Assembly (NCBI GenBank): GCA_024636215.1
Contig: JAGXHL010000007.1
Location: forward strand, 14,140 to 78,139
Source: Deltaproteobacteria bacterium
Lineage (GTDB): Bacteria; Desulfobacterota; Desulfuromonadia; Desulfuromonadales; BM103
Direction: 5' to 3'
Length of the DNA stretch: 64,000 nt
Shown piece after piece: positions 1 to 8,022 of the stretch. The notes under the pieces were generated by a model. It was given only the letters and a program-made list of their open reading frames with translations. It was not told where the DNA came from and searched no databases. The first letter of the stretch is position 1. Every line of letters begins with the position of its first letter. The translations under genes were made by a program, and so were the position numbers.

Positions 1-1588
1 GATTCCAGGTGCCGGTGGGGTCGCCATTGGCGGTGTCGAGGCCGAGACTGACCAGCAGGAATCGCGGGCCGAAGGCCTTGATCTGGCGCAACGCCTTGCC
101 GAGGGTCTTGTGATACTGCTCGGTAGTGCAATCTTCCGGTAATGGGTGGTTGTGGTTGAAGCCGAGCCCTTCGCCTTCGCCGGTCTCATCTTTGAAGCCG
201 CTGAAATAGGGGTAAGCAAAACTTGGATGACCATGCAAGGAGACGGTGAGGACGTCGCGGCGGCCGTAAAAGATCGTCTGCTGACCGTTGCCGTGATGGT
301 AGTCGACATCGAGGATGGCGACCTTGCCGAATTTGCTGAGATAGTGAGCGGCGACGCCGGCGTTGCAGAAGTAGCAGAAGCCGCCGAAGGCGCGTACCTC
401 GGCGTGATGACCGGGCGGGCGGACCAGGGCGTAGGCCAGCCGGTGGCCTTCGAGCAGCTTGTCGGCGCAGCTCAGGGTGCAGTCAACGGCGCGCTTGGCG
501 GCATTCCAGGCATTCTGGTTGAGCGGCGTGAAGGTGTCGATGCAATAGTAGCCGGCGCGCACCGCCAACTCCTTGGGCGGGCGGGCGGCGTTGCGGATCG
601 GGAAAACGTAAGGATAAACCGATTTGCCCGGCGGCAGGGTCTGACACATGCGCTTGAAGTAGTCGATGTAGTCGGCGTCGTGGATGGCGCGGATGTGTTT
701 TTCGGGATAATCTGTGACTTCGATGTGCTCGAAGATCGGCAGCTTGTCGAGCTCCTTGAGGATCGAGCGGATGCGCACCGGAGCTTCGACATAGCCGCGC
801 TCGCGCACGTGGTGGATGTCGTGCCGATCATTGACGACGAGGGCGATGCGCTTAAGCTTGCCGGTGACCTGCAGCAGACCGTTCAGCTCGTCCGGCTTGA
901 GGTAGCGCAGCGGCCGCAGGCGCACCGGATCTTCCTCGATCGAGTCGACCACCATGGTCACGTAGGAAGCGGGACAAAGGTGGCCGTAGCGGCGTTCAAG
1001 GATGGCGCGCACGATCTCGCGCAGGTCGGCGGCCGACAGTGGCGCATCCTGGCCGAGGAGATCGCAGACCAGATACGGCGGGTTGTCGTCGCCCGGCTTG
1101 ACCGGGGTTTCGTAGGCGGTATTGATGATTGGTGAGGCGCCGTACTTCTCGTAAAACTTCAAACGCGCCTTGTTCTGCTTCAGGATCTCCGGGTCGGCAC
1201 AGAGGGCTGGATCGTCGGGTAGACATTCGAAGAAGATGCCGAGCGCTCCCCGCGCCAGGCTTTCCTCACGCAGATGCTCGTAGAGGGCACTGCCGATACC
1301 GCCGCCAGTCACATGCTTCGCCGCCGAGATGTAGTCGAGGTAACAGAACTTGAGGTTCGGTTCGTAGGAGATCAGCGCAAAACCGAGGACGCGCTGTTTC
1401 TGGTCCTCGGCAACAGAGAGCAGCGACCGGAAGCGATGCTTGAGGGGATTGTTCAAAAGGTCCGGAATCTTGTCGATGTCGGTCTGGTCGAGGTCAGGGA
1501 ACTGCTCGCCCAGGATCGTACGGACCTGGTCGAGCGCATCACGGTTGCTCGACAGGACATCGTCAAAAATACGGCGGATGCGAAACAT
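1..1588 (-). CDS. GNAT-HDAC fusion protein (histone deacetylase / acetylpolyamine amidohydrolase family), 3' end cut by window edge
   Basis: The frame is open from an ATG at 1588 to the window edge, giving 529 residues without the C-terminus. A GGGAGAAG Shine-Dalgarno lies just upstream. Residues about 1-165 look like a GNAT acetyltransferase, with the acetyl-CoA loop GGGIGSAL near 95-102 and a late FYEKYGA segment. Residues from about 247 are an arginase-fold zinc deacetylase: the His dyad RPPGHH is at 390-395, the zinc-binding DVDYHHGNG at 427-435, and the third-ligand region GLDTANGDPTG near 516-526. The family removes acetyl groups from lysines or polyamines. It is the last visible gene of an operon with KamA-like, GNAT and two ATP-grasp genes, so the substrate is more likely a small metabolite than a histone-like protein (inference). 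The fusion is clear from the sequence; activity of the GNAT half is less certain. Confidence 0.88.
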   Translation of the reverse strand, partial: MFRIRRIFDDVLSSNRDALDQVRTILGEQFPDLDQTDIDKIPDLLNNPLKHRFRSLLSVAEDQKQRVLGFALISYEPNLKFCYLDYISAAKHVTGGGIGSALYEHLREESLARGALGIFFECLPDDPALCADPEILKQNKARLKFYEKYGASPIINTAYETPVKPGDDNPPYLVCDLLGQDAPLSAADLREIVRAILERRYGHLCPASYVTMVVDSIEEDPVRLRPLRYLKPDELNGLLQVTGKLKRIALVVNDRHDIHHVRERGYVEAPVRIRSILKELDKLPIFEHIEVTDYPEKHIRAIHDADYIDYFKRMCQTLPPGKSVYPYVFPIRNAARPPKELAVRAGYYCIDTFTPLNQNAWNAAKRAVDCTLSCADKLLEGHRLAYALVRPPGHHAEVRAFGGFCYFCNAGVAAHYLSKFGKVAILDVDYHHGNGQQTIFYGRRDVLTVSLHGHPSFAYPYFSGFKDETGEGEGLGFNHNHPLPEDCTTEQYHKTLGKALRQIKAFGPRFLLVSLGLDTANGDPTGTWN

Positions 1589-1625
1589 CTGCTTCTCCCG
1601 CCCGCCGCGGGGCGGCAGGCATTGT

Positions 1626-2705
1626 TCACTCGTTGATGGTACGGGCTTTCTTCTCTTCGACCTTCGTCGCCGGGTTCGGGTAGCGATAGGTGTCGCCCAG
1701 GTAGTTCTTCAGCACCACCTCGGTGCCAAGTGACTGCAGGTAGTCGGGGAGTAGCGGGATCTTGCCGCCACCACCGGGGGCGTCGATGACGTAGGCCGGC
1801 ACCGCCATCCCTGAGGTGTGGCCGCGTAATCCCTGCACCACAGCGAGGCCTTCCTCGACGCTGGTGCGGAAATGGTCGGTGCCCTGCACCATGTCGGCCT
1901 GGTAGATGTAGTAGGGACGCACGCGGATCGAGAGCAGCTTCTGCATCAGGCGGCGCATCACCAGCGGGTCGTCGTTGACACCGCGCATCAGCACCGTCTG
2001 GTTGCCCAGGGGGATGCCGGCGTCGGCCAGCCGGGCACAGGCCTGGGTGCTCTCCACGGTGATCTCGTGCGGGTGGTTGAAGTGGGTGTTGAGGTAGAGC
2101 GGGTGGTACTTGCGCAGCACCCGTACCAGGTTGTGGGTAATCCTCTGCGGCAGCACCACCGGGATACGGCTGCCGATGCGGATGATCTCGACGTGCGGAA
2201 TGGAACGCAGGGCGCTTAAGATGCTGTCGAGCTTCTCATCGCTGAGCAGCAGCGGGTCGCCGCCCGAGAGGATAACGTCACGGATCTCGCTGTGCTTGCT
2301 GATGTAGTCGATACCGGCGGCGATGGTGTCACCGGTGATCGCCATCTCCTCGCAGCCGACTTTGCGCTTGCGGGTGCAGAAGCGACAGTACATGGCGCAG
2401 GTTGAACTGACCAGGAAGAGGACCCGATCCGGGTAGCGGTGCACCAGATTCGGCACAGGGCTCTGGTTCTCTTCCTCGAGGGGATCGGCGCAGCAGGCGC
2501 TGTCGCGCAACTCGTCGGAGTCCGGCACGGCCTGCCGCCAGATCGGGTCGCCGACCTCCTTGATCAGGCGCAGGTAATAGGGGGTGATGCGCATTGGATA
2601 GCGCTCAACCACCTCTTCGAGCGGGGCCGGGTCGATGCCGAACCGGGCGGTTACATCAGCGGGCCGCGTGATGCTTGCCTGCAGTATTTTTTGCCAGCTT
2701 TCCAT
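1626..2705 (-). CDS. KamA/EpmB-family radical SAM lysine 2,3-aminomutase-like protein
   Basis: Family members interconvert alpha- and beta-lysine using S-adenosylmethionine, a 4Fe-4S cluster and PLP. With the start at 2705 (AAGGAGG six bases upstream, inside the GNAT gene's end) the protein has 359 residues. The radical SAM motif is CAMYCRFC (Cys103, Cys107, Cys110). The PLP lysine sits in PGGGGKIP (Lys315), and two aspartates matching the lysine-binding pair lie in QADMVQGTDHFR (Asp271) and VIDAPGG (Asp308). The length is nearer EpmB (about 340) than clostridial KamA (about 416). No EF-P gene is nearby. Retention of the lysine-binding aspartates and the ATP-grasp neighbours favour a free-lysine or small-metabolite role over EF-P modification, but EpmB function is not excluded. 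Confidence 0.88.
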   Translation of the reverse strand: MESWQKILQASITRPADVTARFGIDPAPLEEVVERYPMRITPYYLRLIKEVGDPIWRQAVPDSDELRDSACCADPLEEENQSPVPNLVHRYPDRVLFLVSSTCAMYCRFCTRKRKVGCEEMAITGDTIAAGIDYISKHSEIRDVILSGGDPLLLSDEKLDSILSALRSIPHVEIIRIGSRIPVVLPQRITHNLVRVLRKYHPLYLNTHFNHPHEITVESTQACARLADAGIPLGNQTVLMRGVNDDPLVMRRLMQKLLSIRVRPYYIYQADMVQGTDHFRTSVEEGLAVVQGLRGHTSGMAVPAYVIDAPGGGGKIPLLPDYLQSLGTEVVLKNYLGDTYRYPNPATKVEEKKARTINE

Positions 2706-2706
2706 G

Positions 2707-3195
2707 TCATGCCTCCTTGGGGGCAAAACGTTTGACGTAAGTAACGCGATCGTCGCCAAGCTTGTAAAAATCCTTGATCACGGATTCGACCAGGTAGCCG
2801 GCATTGTCATAAAAACGCCGGGTGCGGTCGTAGTTCCCCAGAGAAGATGTCTCAAGACCGATCATACGCGCGCCGCGGCAGAGCATGTCCTGTTCGGCAT
2901 GTTCCATCAACAGTCGGCCGTAGCCTCGGCCGTGCGCGGAGGGGTCGGTGGCAATCCAGTAGACATCGAAGTTCCCCTCGGTGAGCGGTACCGGACCGTA
3001 GAGGATGTAGCCGACCACCCCGGCCTCGGTCTCGGCCACGACGACGATATAGTCGGTCTGCTGCGGCTGGTCAATGACGATGTGCAGGAGCTCCATGGCA
3101 CAATCCACCTCGGCAGCGGAGAAATTGCCGGCTGCGCACAGGCTGCGCAGAATCCGCTCCAGGGACGGCAGGTCACTTCTTTGCAGAGTCCGCAT
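2707..3195 (-). CDS. GNAT-family N-acetyltransferase
   Basis: This is a 162-residue single-domain GNAT protein that would transfer an acyl group from acyl-CoA to an amine. The acetyl-CoA loop is HGRGYGRLL near 88-96, followed by the typical late segment RRFYDNAGY. The start at 3195 is chosen for its GGAAGGAG site; a longer frame reaches 3228 but adds residues unlike the family. The start lies inside the end of the upstream ATP-grasp gene (23-base overlap), and the stop lies one base from the KamA-like start, so translation is probably coupled. By analogy with the N-epsilon-acetyl-beta-lysine pathway, where a GNAT follows a lysine aminomutase, it could acetylate beta-lysine or a conjugate. That assignment is inference. 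Confidence 0.85.
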   Translation of the reverse strand: MRTLQRSDLPSLERILRSLCAAGNFSAAEVDCAMELLHIVIDQPQQTDYIVVVAETEAGVVGYILYGPVPLTEGNFDVYWIATDPSAHGRGYGRLLMEHAEQDMLCRGARMIGLETSSLGNYDRTRRFYDNAGYLVESVIKDFYKLGDDRVTYVKRFAPKEA

Positions 3196-4201
3196 TTTGC
3201 AGCTCCTTCCGTTGCAGGGCCATGGCAAGTATGCGCTCGATCAGCTTGGTGTAGCTGATACCGGCCACCTTGGCGGCGCGTGCCAGACCGGCATCCGGTG
3301 AGATGTCCGGGTTGGCGTTGATCTCGAGGATGTACGGCTTGCCGTCGCGCAGACGCATATCGACCCGGGCGTAGTCGCGGCATTCGAGGAGTTTGAAGGC
3401 ACGCAGGGCGACATCACGCACCAGCAGGTCCTGCTTGGCGGTCAGCTTGGCCGGACAAACAGGCATGGTCCCCTGATAGGCAGCGCTGTCGGTGTGCCAT
3501 TTGCCGTCGAAGCAGACGATCGGCCGGGTCAGCTCTTTGGCGAACTGGATTTCTGCTACCGGCAGGACGGTCAGTTGTTTGTCACCGAGAATGGCGACAT
3601 TCAGCTCACGCCCTTCGATAAACTCCTCAACCAGCGCCCCCTGACGATAAACTTCGTGGACGTAGCGGATCCGTTCCATGACGGCAGCGGCGTCGTCAAC
3701 GACGCTGGCCGCATCGATCCCCTGGGAGGCATCTTCGAAGCGCGGCTTGATAATCAGCGGAAAGGTCAGGTTATTCAGGCGCGGGTAATGTTCGCCGGGG
3801 CGCACCAGCAGATATTTAGGGCTGGAAATCCCCTTCTGCAGCAGCAGGTCCTTGGTGCGGGCTTTATCTTGAGTCAGACCGAGGCAGAGCGGTCGCGATC
3901 CGGTAAAAGGGATGTGCAGCATCTCCAGCAGACCGGCAACGTTCATCTCCTGACGGGCATCGCCCCAGAAACCTTCGCAGAGGTTGAAGGCTACAACCGG
4001 CTTGTAGTTGCCGAGCTTACGGGCAAAAGCCAGAGGGTCGCTGCCCAGAGGAATCATTTCAGCCTGATGCTTGAGGCTGGTGAGCGCTTTGCAGACCGCG
4101 CGGGCCTCGCTGGACGACCCCTGCTCGGCAGCCAGATCGCGGGCTTCACCCCGCTGGACCTTGGGGGGTGCCTCGTTAAAGCAGACAGCGACGCGCATCA
4201 T
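3173..4201 (-). CDS. ATP-grasp ligase, D-Ala-D-Ala ligase-like (second of two)
   Basis: A 342-residue ATP-grasp enzyme. Such enzymes join a carboxylate to an amine through an acyl phosphate. The ATP-binding strand is LIIKPRFEDASQGID, a central segment is EEFIEGRELNVAILG, and the Mg-binding end is YILEINANPDISPDAGLA near 290-307. CGGAGGTGA precedes the start, and an ATG one codon later is equally possible. It overlaps the preceding ATP-grasp gene by 26 bases and the following GNAT by 23. It is clearly paralogous to its neighbour but diverged, and it lies in no peptidoglycan cluster, so it is probably not the housekeeping Ddl. The substrate is unknown. Confidence 0.85.
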   Translation of the reverse strand: MMRVAVCFNEAPPKVQRGEARDLAAEQGSSSEARAVCKALTSLKHQAEMIPLGSDPLAFARKLGNYKPVVAFNLCEGFWGDARQEMNVAGLLEMLHIPFTGSRPLCLGLTQDKARTKDLLLQKGISSPKYLLVRPGEHYPRLNNLTFPLIIKPRFEDASQGIDAASVVDDAAAVMERIRYVHEVYRQGALVEEFIEGRELNVAILGDKQLTVLPVAEIQFAKELTRPIVCFDGKWHTDSAAYQGTMPVCPAKLTAKQDLLVRDVALRAFKLLECRDYARVDMRLRDGKPYILEINANPDISPDAGLARAAKVAGISYTKLIERILAMALQRKELQNADSAKK

Positions 4202-5255
4202 TCACCTCCGACTGGACGCCGAGCCGCTGGCAGGCGGCGTCAACCACACGCAGGATCATCTGCTGGTAGGAGAGGCCGGCAGCCCGTGCCGCTTTCGGAA
4301 AACAGCTGTTCTGTTCCGGCCGGGGGAGGACACCGGGAAGAGGGTTGGCTTCGATGATGTGCGGCTGGCCGTCAGCATCAAGACGAACATCGATGCGACA
4401 CCAGTCGCGGCAGCCGAGGTGATAGTAAGCTGAGCGGCAGACGGTCTCGATCACCCGCTTGAGCATCGGCTCGAGTGGGGCCGGGCACTGAAAGATCTGC
4501 AGCGGGGCGTCCTCGGTGTCCCAGAGCCATTTGGCCTCGTAGGAGTAGATCGGGTTGGCGCCTTGCGGCAGGGTGGCAAAATCGATCTCGACGATCGGCA
4601 GGATTTCAACCTGATCGCCGTTACCGATCATGGCGACGGTGAACTCGCGACCGGGCAGAAATTCTTCAACCAACGCGGGCTGACGGTAGTTGTTCCAGAC
4701 CCAGTCGAGTTGAAGCTGGAGAGCCGCTGCATCCGACACCAGCGCCTTGTCGGGCACCCCCTTGCTCGAGCCTTCGAGGATCGGCTTGACCATCAGCGGG
4801 AAACGCATGCCGGACGGCAGCTCACTGGCCTTGCGGATGCATGCGAATTGCGGGTTTGGCACCTTGTTGCAGGTGAGGATTTGCTTGGTGCGCTGCTTGT
4901 CGAGACAGAGGCCGAGGGTCACCGGGTCGCTGCCGGTGTAGGGGATTTGCAGCATCTCCAGCATCGCCGGAATTTGCGCTTCACGGCTGGCGCCGTAAAG
5001 CCCTTCGGCGATGTTGAAAACCAGATCAGGCTGAAGGCGACGAAAGGTCTCGAAGGCGTTCAGGTCGGCGTTGACCAGAGTAACCTGGTGCTGCGACGCG
5101 AGCGCAGCGGCAACGGCTTGAATGGTGGCAACATCGTCCCACTCGGCGTAGCGATCGTCGGTATGCCCAGGAGGCTCGTCGATGGTAGGCGAGGGAGGCT
5201 GGTCGTCGTCGACAACCAACTCCTCACGCACATTGAAGGCGAGAGCAATATGCAT
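4176..5255 (-). CDS. ATP-grasp ligase, D-Ala-D-Ala ligase-like (first of two)
   Basis: A 359-residue ATP-grasp protein and the first gene of the five-gene operon. It has FPLMVKPILEGSSKGV for ATP binding, EEFLPGREFTVAMIG in the middle, and HIIEANPLPGVLPRPEQ for metal binding near 299-315. The N-terminal ALAFNVREEL strand resembles the Ddl N-domain. AAAAGGGG precedes the ATG at 5255. The NPLPG form of the metal motif is closer to authentic D-Ala-D-Ala ligases than the NANPD form in the next gene, so the two probably use different acceptors. A two-step amide-bond assembly is a reasonable inference; the real substrates cannot be read from the sequence. Confidence 0.85.
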   Translation of the reverse strand: MHIALAFNVREELVVDDDQPPSPTIDEPPGHTDDRYAEWDDVATIQAVAAALASQHQVTLVNADLNAFETFRRLQPDLVFNIAEGLYGASREAQIPAMLEMLQIPYTGSDPVTLGLCLDKQRTKQILTCNKVPNPQFACIRKASELPSGMRFPLMVKPILEGSSKGVPDKALVSDAAALQLQLDWVWNNYRQPALVEEFLPGREFTVAMIGNGDQVEILPIVEIDFATLPQGANPIYSYEAKWLWDTEDAPLQIFQCPAPLEPMLKRVIETVCRSAYYHLGCRDWCRIDVRLDADGQPHIIEANPLPGVLPRPEQNSCFPKAARAAGLSYQQMILRVVDAACQRLGVQSEVNDARRCLL

Positions 5256-5847
5256 TTTTAACCCCTTTTATAGTAGCCACTTTGAAGCCTAACTGCCTCA
5301 GCGTCCACTTGCGTGGACGAGACGTTCCATCGATCCGGGGTGCCTGGCGGCGGGGGCTCAAAAAAGGGGTTTCTTTTTATCGCGAGTCGTTGCGCGTCCC
5401 GGACATGAACGCCATATATTGCCGATATACTCCTATCTTTTTCACATGTCAAACAAAAAAAAACGCGACCTTTTGCAGGGTTTACAACTTACTGATATTG
5501 TGAGCTTTCCTCTGAAAAATGCGCACCCTTTCAGGCCTAAGTTTATTCATGTTTATTGATCATAACAGATATCGCGGGTAAAGCGACCTGTTGGGACACG
5601 ATCTGGCGAATCGGTCCGCACCGGATCCTATCGACGAACAGCTCGGGATTACAGCTGCGCTTTCGCAAAGGTGTTCGCGCAGTTGTTCGCGAAACGATAA
5701 TGTCTAGCGAAGGTGTCTAGCGAAGGAGCGAAGGCATCTGTCTTGAATGGTGGGTCTTCTGAGGGTGTTTTCCGCTGTGGCTCGAAACCACGAATTCATT
5801 AGAAAGGAGATGTCTATCGTGTAAAGCTGCTCGAAAACCTCGTTCCT
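5256..5847. other. 592-base non-coding spacer upstream of the ATP-grasp operon
   Basis: No convincing gene is seen; short frames here lack ribosome sites and family features. Reading on the minus strand, toward the operon, a perfect 7-bp hairpin lies at 5302-5319, with stem CGTCCAC and a GCAA (GNRA-type) loop. It sits about 50 bases before the first start codon. At 5701-5726 there are two exact tandem copies of TGTCTAGCGAAGG, followed by a partial copy AGCGAAGG to 5734. The stretch near 5650-5700 is rich in TTCGCG. A structured leader for the operon is possible, but no known riboswitch class was recognised. Confidence 0.45.
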
Positions 5848-6501
5848 TTACTTCTGCCGTCCAACGCCAACCTGCTGACAACGAGCCACCACCGGACACT
5901 GTGAGCACCAGGCGATCTGTGCCCGGCAGCACTGCCGACCGTGAAAAATCAGTACATGGGCGGCCTGGGTCCAGCGTTCTTCAGGCAGCAACCTGCAGAG
6001 TTGTTCCTCGATATCTTCGGCAGTGCGAGCCTTCGACCAACCCAGACGTCCGGCAATGCGACCGACATGCGTATCTACCACCATGCCCGGTTTGGCAAAA
6101 GCATTGCCCAAAACCACATTAGCGGTTTTACGCCCCACCCCCGGCAGCGCAACCAGAGCGGACATCTCCTGCGGAACCCGCCCATGATATTGCTCGACCA
6201 GCGCTTTAGAGCAACCGATCAGACTTTTTGCCTTGTTGCGAAAGAACCCGGTTGAACGGATCAATTCTTCAACCTCGGAGACCTGCGCCTGCGCCAGACT
6301 CAAGGGATCGGGAAAACGTTTAAAAAGAACCGGCGTCACCATGTTAACCCGCACATCGGTGCATTGCGCGGAGAGGATCGTCGCAACCAGAAGTTGCCAG
6401 GGATTATCGTGCAGAAGAGCGCAATGCGCGTCCGGATAGCTCGCCTGGAGCTGGTCCAGGGTTTGCAGCGCGTGCGCTTTGCTTAGGCGTATTTTTTTCA
6501 T
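5848..6501 (-). CDS. nth: Endonuclease III
   Basis: This base-excision repair glycosylase/AP lyase removes oxidised pyrimidines. At 217 residues it has the usual family length. The helix-hairpin-helix is ALPGVGRKTANVV with catalytic Lys125, followed by VDTHVGR with Asp143. The C-terminal 4Fe-4S cluster has the classic spacing C-x6-C-x2-C-x5-C (Cys192, 199, 202, 208). All key residues are present. It stands alone on the minus strand with non-coding DNA on both sides. Confidence 0.96.
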   Translation of the reverse strand: MKKIRLSKAHALQTLDQLQASYPDAHCALLHDNPWQLLVATILSAQCTDVRVNMVTPVLFKRFPDPLSLAQAQVSEVEELIRSTGFFRNKAKSLIGCSKALVEQYHGRVPQEMSALVALPGVGRKTANVVLGNAFAKPGMVVDTHVGRIAGRLGWSKARTAEDIEEQLCRLLPEERWTQAAHVLIFHGRQCCRAQIAWCSQCPVVARCQQVGVGRQK

Positions 6502-6543
6502 TTTTGGTAAGAATTATTCAGGATCAAACCGGAGTTTTCAACC

Positions 6544-6564
6544 TTGTCCACAGAGTTTTCCACA
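6544..6564 (+). promoter_or_regulatory. Two degenerate DnaA boxes upstream of nth
   Basis: TTGTCCACA (6544-6552) and TTTTCCACA (6556-6564) each differ by one base from the DnaA box TTATCCACA and lie 12 bases apart in the same orientation. They sit in the 79-base spacer between the EEP gene and nth, about 11 kb from the origin. Binding by DnaA is inference. Confidence 0.35.
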
Positions 6565-6580
6565 GACTTGTTGGTTTCTG

Positions 6581-7315
6581 TTAACCTGGCGCGGCCTCCA
6601 TGCGACCACCGGCCAAGGGCTTTAAACGCAAGGCACGCCGGGTATCGGTGATCTGTACCGTCAGAGTCAGCGGCAAATGGCTGGATGCCTGGCGGGCGAG
6701 GAAGCTGCGATTGATTGAAGCATCAAGAATTCTTACCCCGCCACGCAGGTAAGCCCGGTCGCGGCCAAAAATCGGGCATCGCGAGGGATAGGTACCGCGC
6801 CAGACCGGTCTGCGGCCACGGCGAAGAATCGAAGCGAGCTCCAGATTGCCGGCCCCCCAGAGATAATCAGCGAAGTCACCAACTATCAAAGTTGGGCAGG
6901 CCAGGGAGGGATTGCCGAGCAGTTCGGAGCCAAGCAACTGCCCTACCTGGTGGCTGCGAAAGCGCGGAAAGCTATCCAGGCTGACGTTGAGCAGGTGCAT
7001 ACGTTTGCCGCCCAACTCGACGTCGGCGCGCAAGCACTGGCCGCCATAGCCAAGATCAAATCTCTGCACGCCCCTGAGGGGGAAAAAGGAGAGGTAGGCA
7101 AGGGAGCCGCCGGTCACATCCCGAAAGACTTCCAAACCGAGCCGCTCAGAGAGATAGGGAAGAATGTCGGCATGGTGCACCGGTCCCAGTTCCTGCAGGA
7201 CGACTATATCGGGAGCAGAATCGGCGATGACATTCAGAATCCGATCAGGATTGACCAGACCATCAGCCCCACGGCAAGCCTGAATGTTATAAGTCATGAT
7301 GCGAGCGGTGCTCAT
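6581..7315 (-). CDS. Endonuclease/exonuclease/phosphatase (EEP) family protein
   Basis: A 244-residue metal-dependent phosphodiesterase-fold protein. The opening IMTYNIQACRG supplies the family's first Asn motif. VVLQELG supplies the metal-binding Glu, IVGDFAD the central Asp, and SSHLPLTL near the end the catalytic His region. No signal peptide or membrane segment is seen, so it is probably cytoplasmic. The substrate cannot be assigned; family members act on DNA, phospholipids or phosphoinositides. It lies between ppi and nth without tight coupling. Confidence 0.8.
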   Translation of the reverse strand: MSTARIMTYNIQACRGADGLVNPDRILNVIADSAPDIVVLQELGPVHHADILPYLSERLGLEVFRDVTGGSLAYLSFFPLRGVQRFDLGYGGQCLRADVELGGKRMHLLNVSLDSFPRFRSHQVGQLLGSELLGNPSLACPTLIVGDFADYLWGAGNLELASILRRGRRPVWRGTYPSRCPIFGRDRAYLRGGVRILDASINRSFLARQASSHLPLTLTVQITDTRRALRLKPLAGGRMEAAPG

Positions 7316-7409
7316 ACCTGCCTCGCCAGCGTCATTACCTTGCGGATAATGACTTCTGTTGGTGTTTAGGGAAAAATCAATAAACTCCGTCTCCAGCAGT
7401 CTGTCGAGC

Positions 7410-7997
7410 TTAGTCTGTTACACGCTTGACGCTCTTGATAACAACCGGTTCTGCGGGAACGTCGCGGAAACGATTAAAGGTGTGCGTCGGACTGCTGCCG
7501 ATCTTGTCAACCACCTCCATGCCCTCAACGACTTTGCCGAAGACAGCATAACCGAACCCCCGCACCGTGTTGTCCTTGTGATCGAGGAAAGCATTATCCT
7601 TGAGGTTAATGAAGAATTGACTGGTGGCGCTGTCGACGACACCGGTGCGGGCCATGGCAAGCGTGCCACGCAGGTTGCGCAGCCCGTTGTCGGCTTCGTT
7701 CTTGATCGGACCGAGAGTCTGTTTGGGCGACATGTCAGGGGTGAAGTTTCCCCCCTGAATCATAAAGTCCTTAATCACCCGGTGAAAAATTGTGCCGTTG
7801 TAATGATTACTATCCGCGTAGGTCAGGAAGTTTGCCACCGAAAGCGGTGCTTTTTCCTTGTCCAATTCAACCCTGATGTCACCATAATTGGTTTCAATCA
7901 CGACCTGATTGGTTTCAATCACAACCCGCTCTGCAGCAAGCACGGGCGCAGCAAACCAGAAACTGGCGGTCAACAACAGCAAGAGCATATTTTTCAT
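7410..7997 (-). CDS. Exported cyclophilin-type peptidyl-prolyl isomerase
   Basis: A 195-residue protein with a signal peptide (about 1-22, ending PVLAA), so a periplasmic proline isomerase. The cyclophilin domain covers about 37-190: [14 protein letters not shown] is the active-site segment, followed by LAMARTG and [12 protein letters not shown], the usual catalytic and substrate-binding strands. The start at 7997 has AAGGGGA upstream. Just after the signal peptide the heptapeptide VVIETNQ is followed by VVIETNY, from a 21-base tandem duplication in the DNA. The gene lies downstream of gpsA with a short gap. Confidence 0.93.
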   Translation of the reverse strand: MKNMLLLLLTASFWFAAPVLAAERVVIETNQVVIETNYGDIRVELDKEKAPLSVANFLTYADSNHYNGTIFHRVIKDFMIQGGNFTPDMSPKQTLGPIKNEADNGLRNLRGTLAMARTGVVDSATSQFFINLKDNAFLDHKDNTVRGFGYAVFGKVVEGMEVVDKIGSSPTHTFNRFRDVPAEPVVIKSVKRVTD

Positions 7998-8022
7998 CAG
8001 CTTAATCCCCTTAGATTTGGTC

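Noticed and set aside
146..1135. A 329-residue open frame on the plus strand
   Set aside because: It is antisense to the GNAT-HDAC frame, which has full family motifs; this one has none.
5256..5420. Possible cyclic-di-GMP (GEMM) riboswitch upstream of the ATP-grasp operon
   Set aside because: A GNRA hairpin and a GACGCGCAACG segment hint at it, but the conserved GEMM core and second stem could not be aligned.
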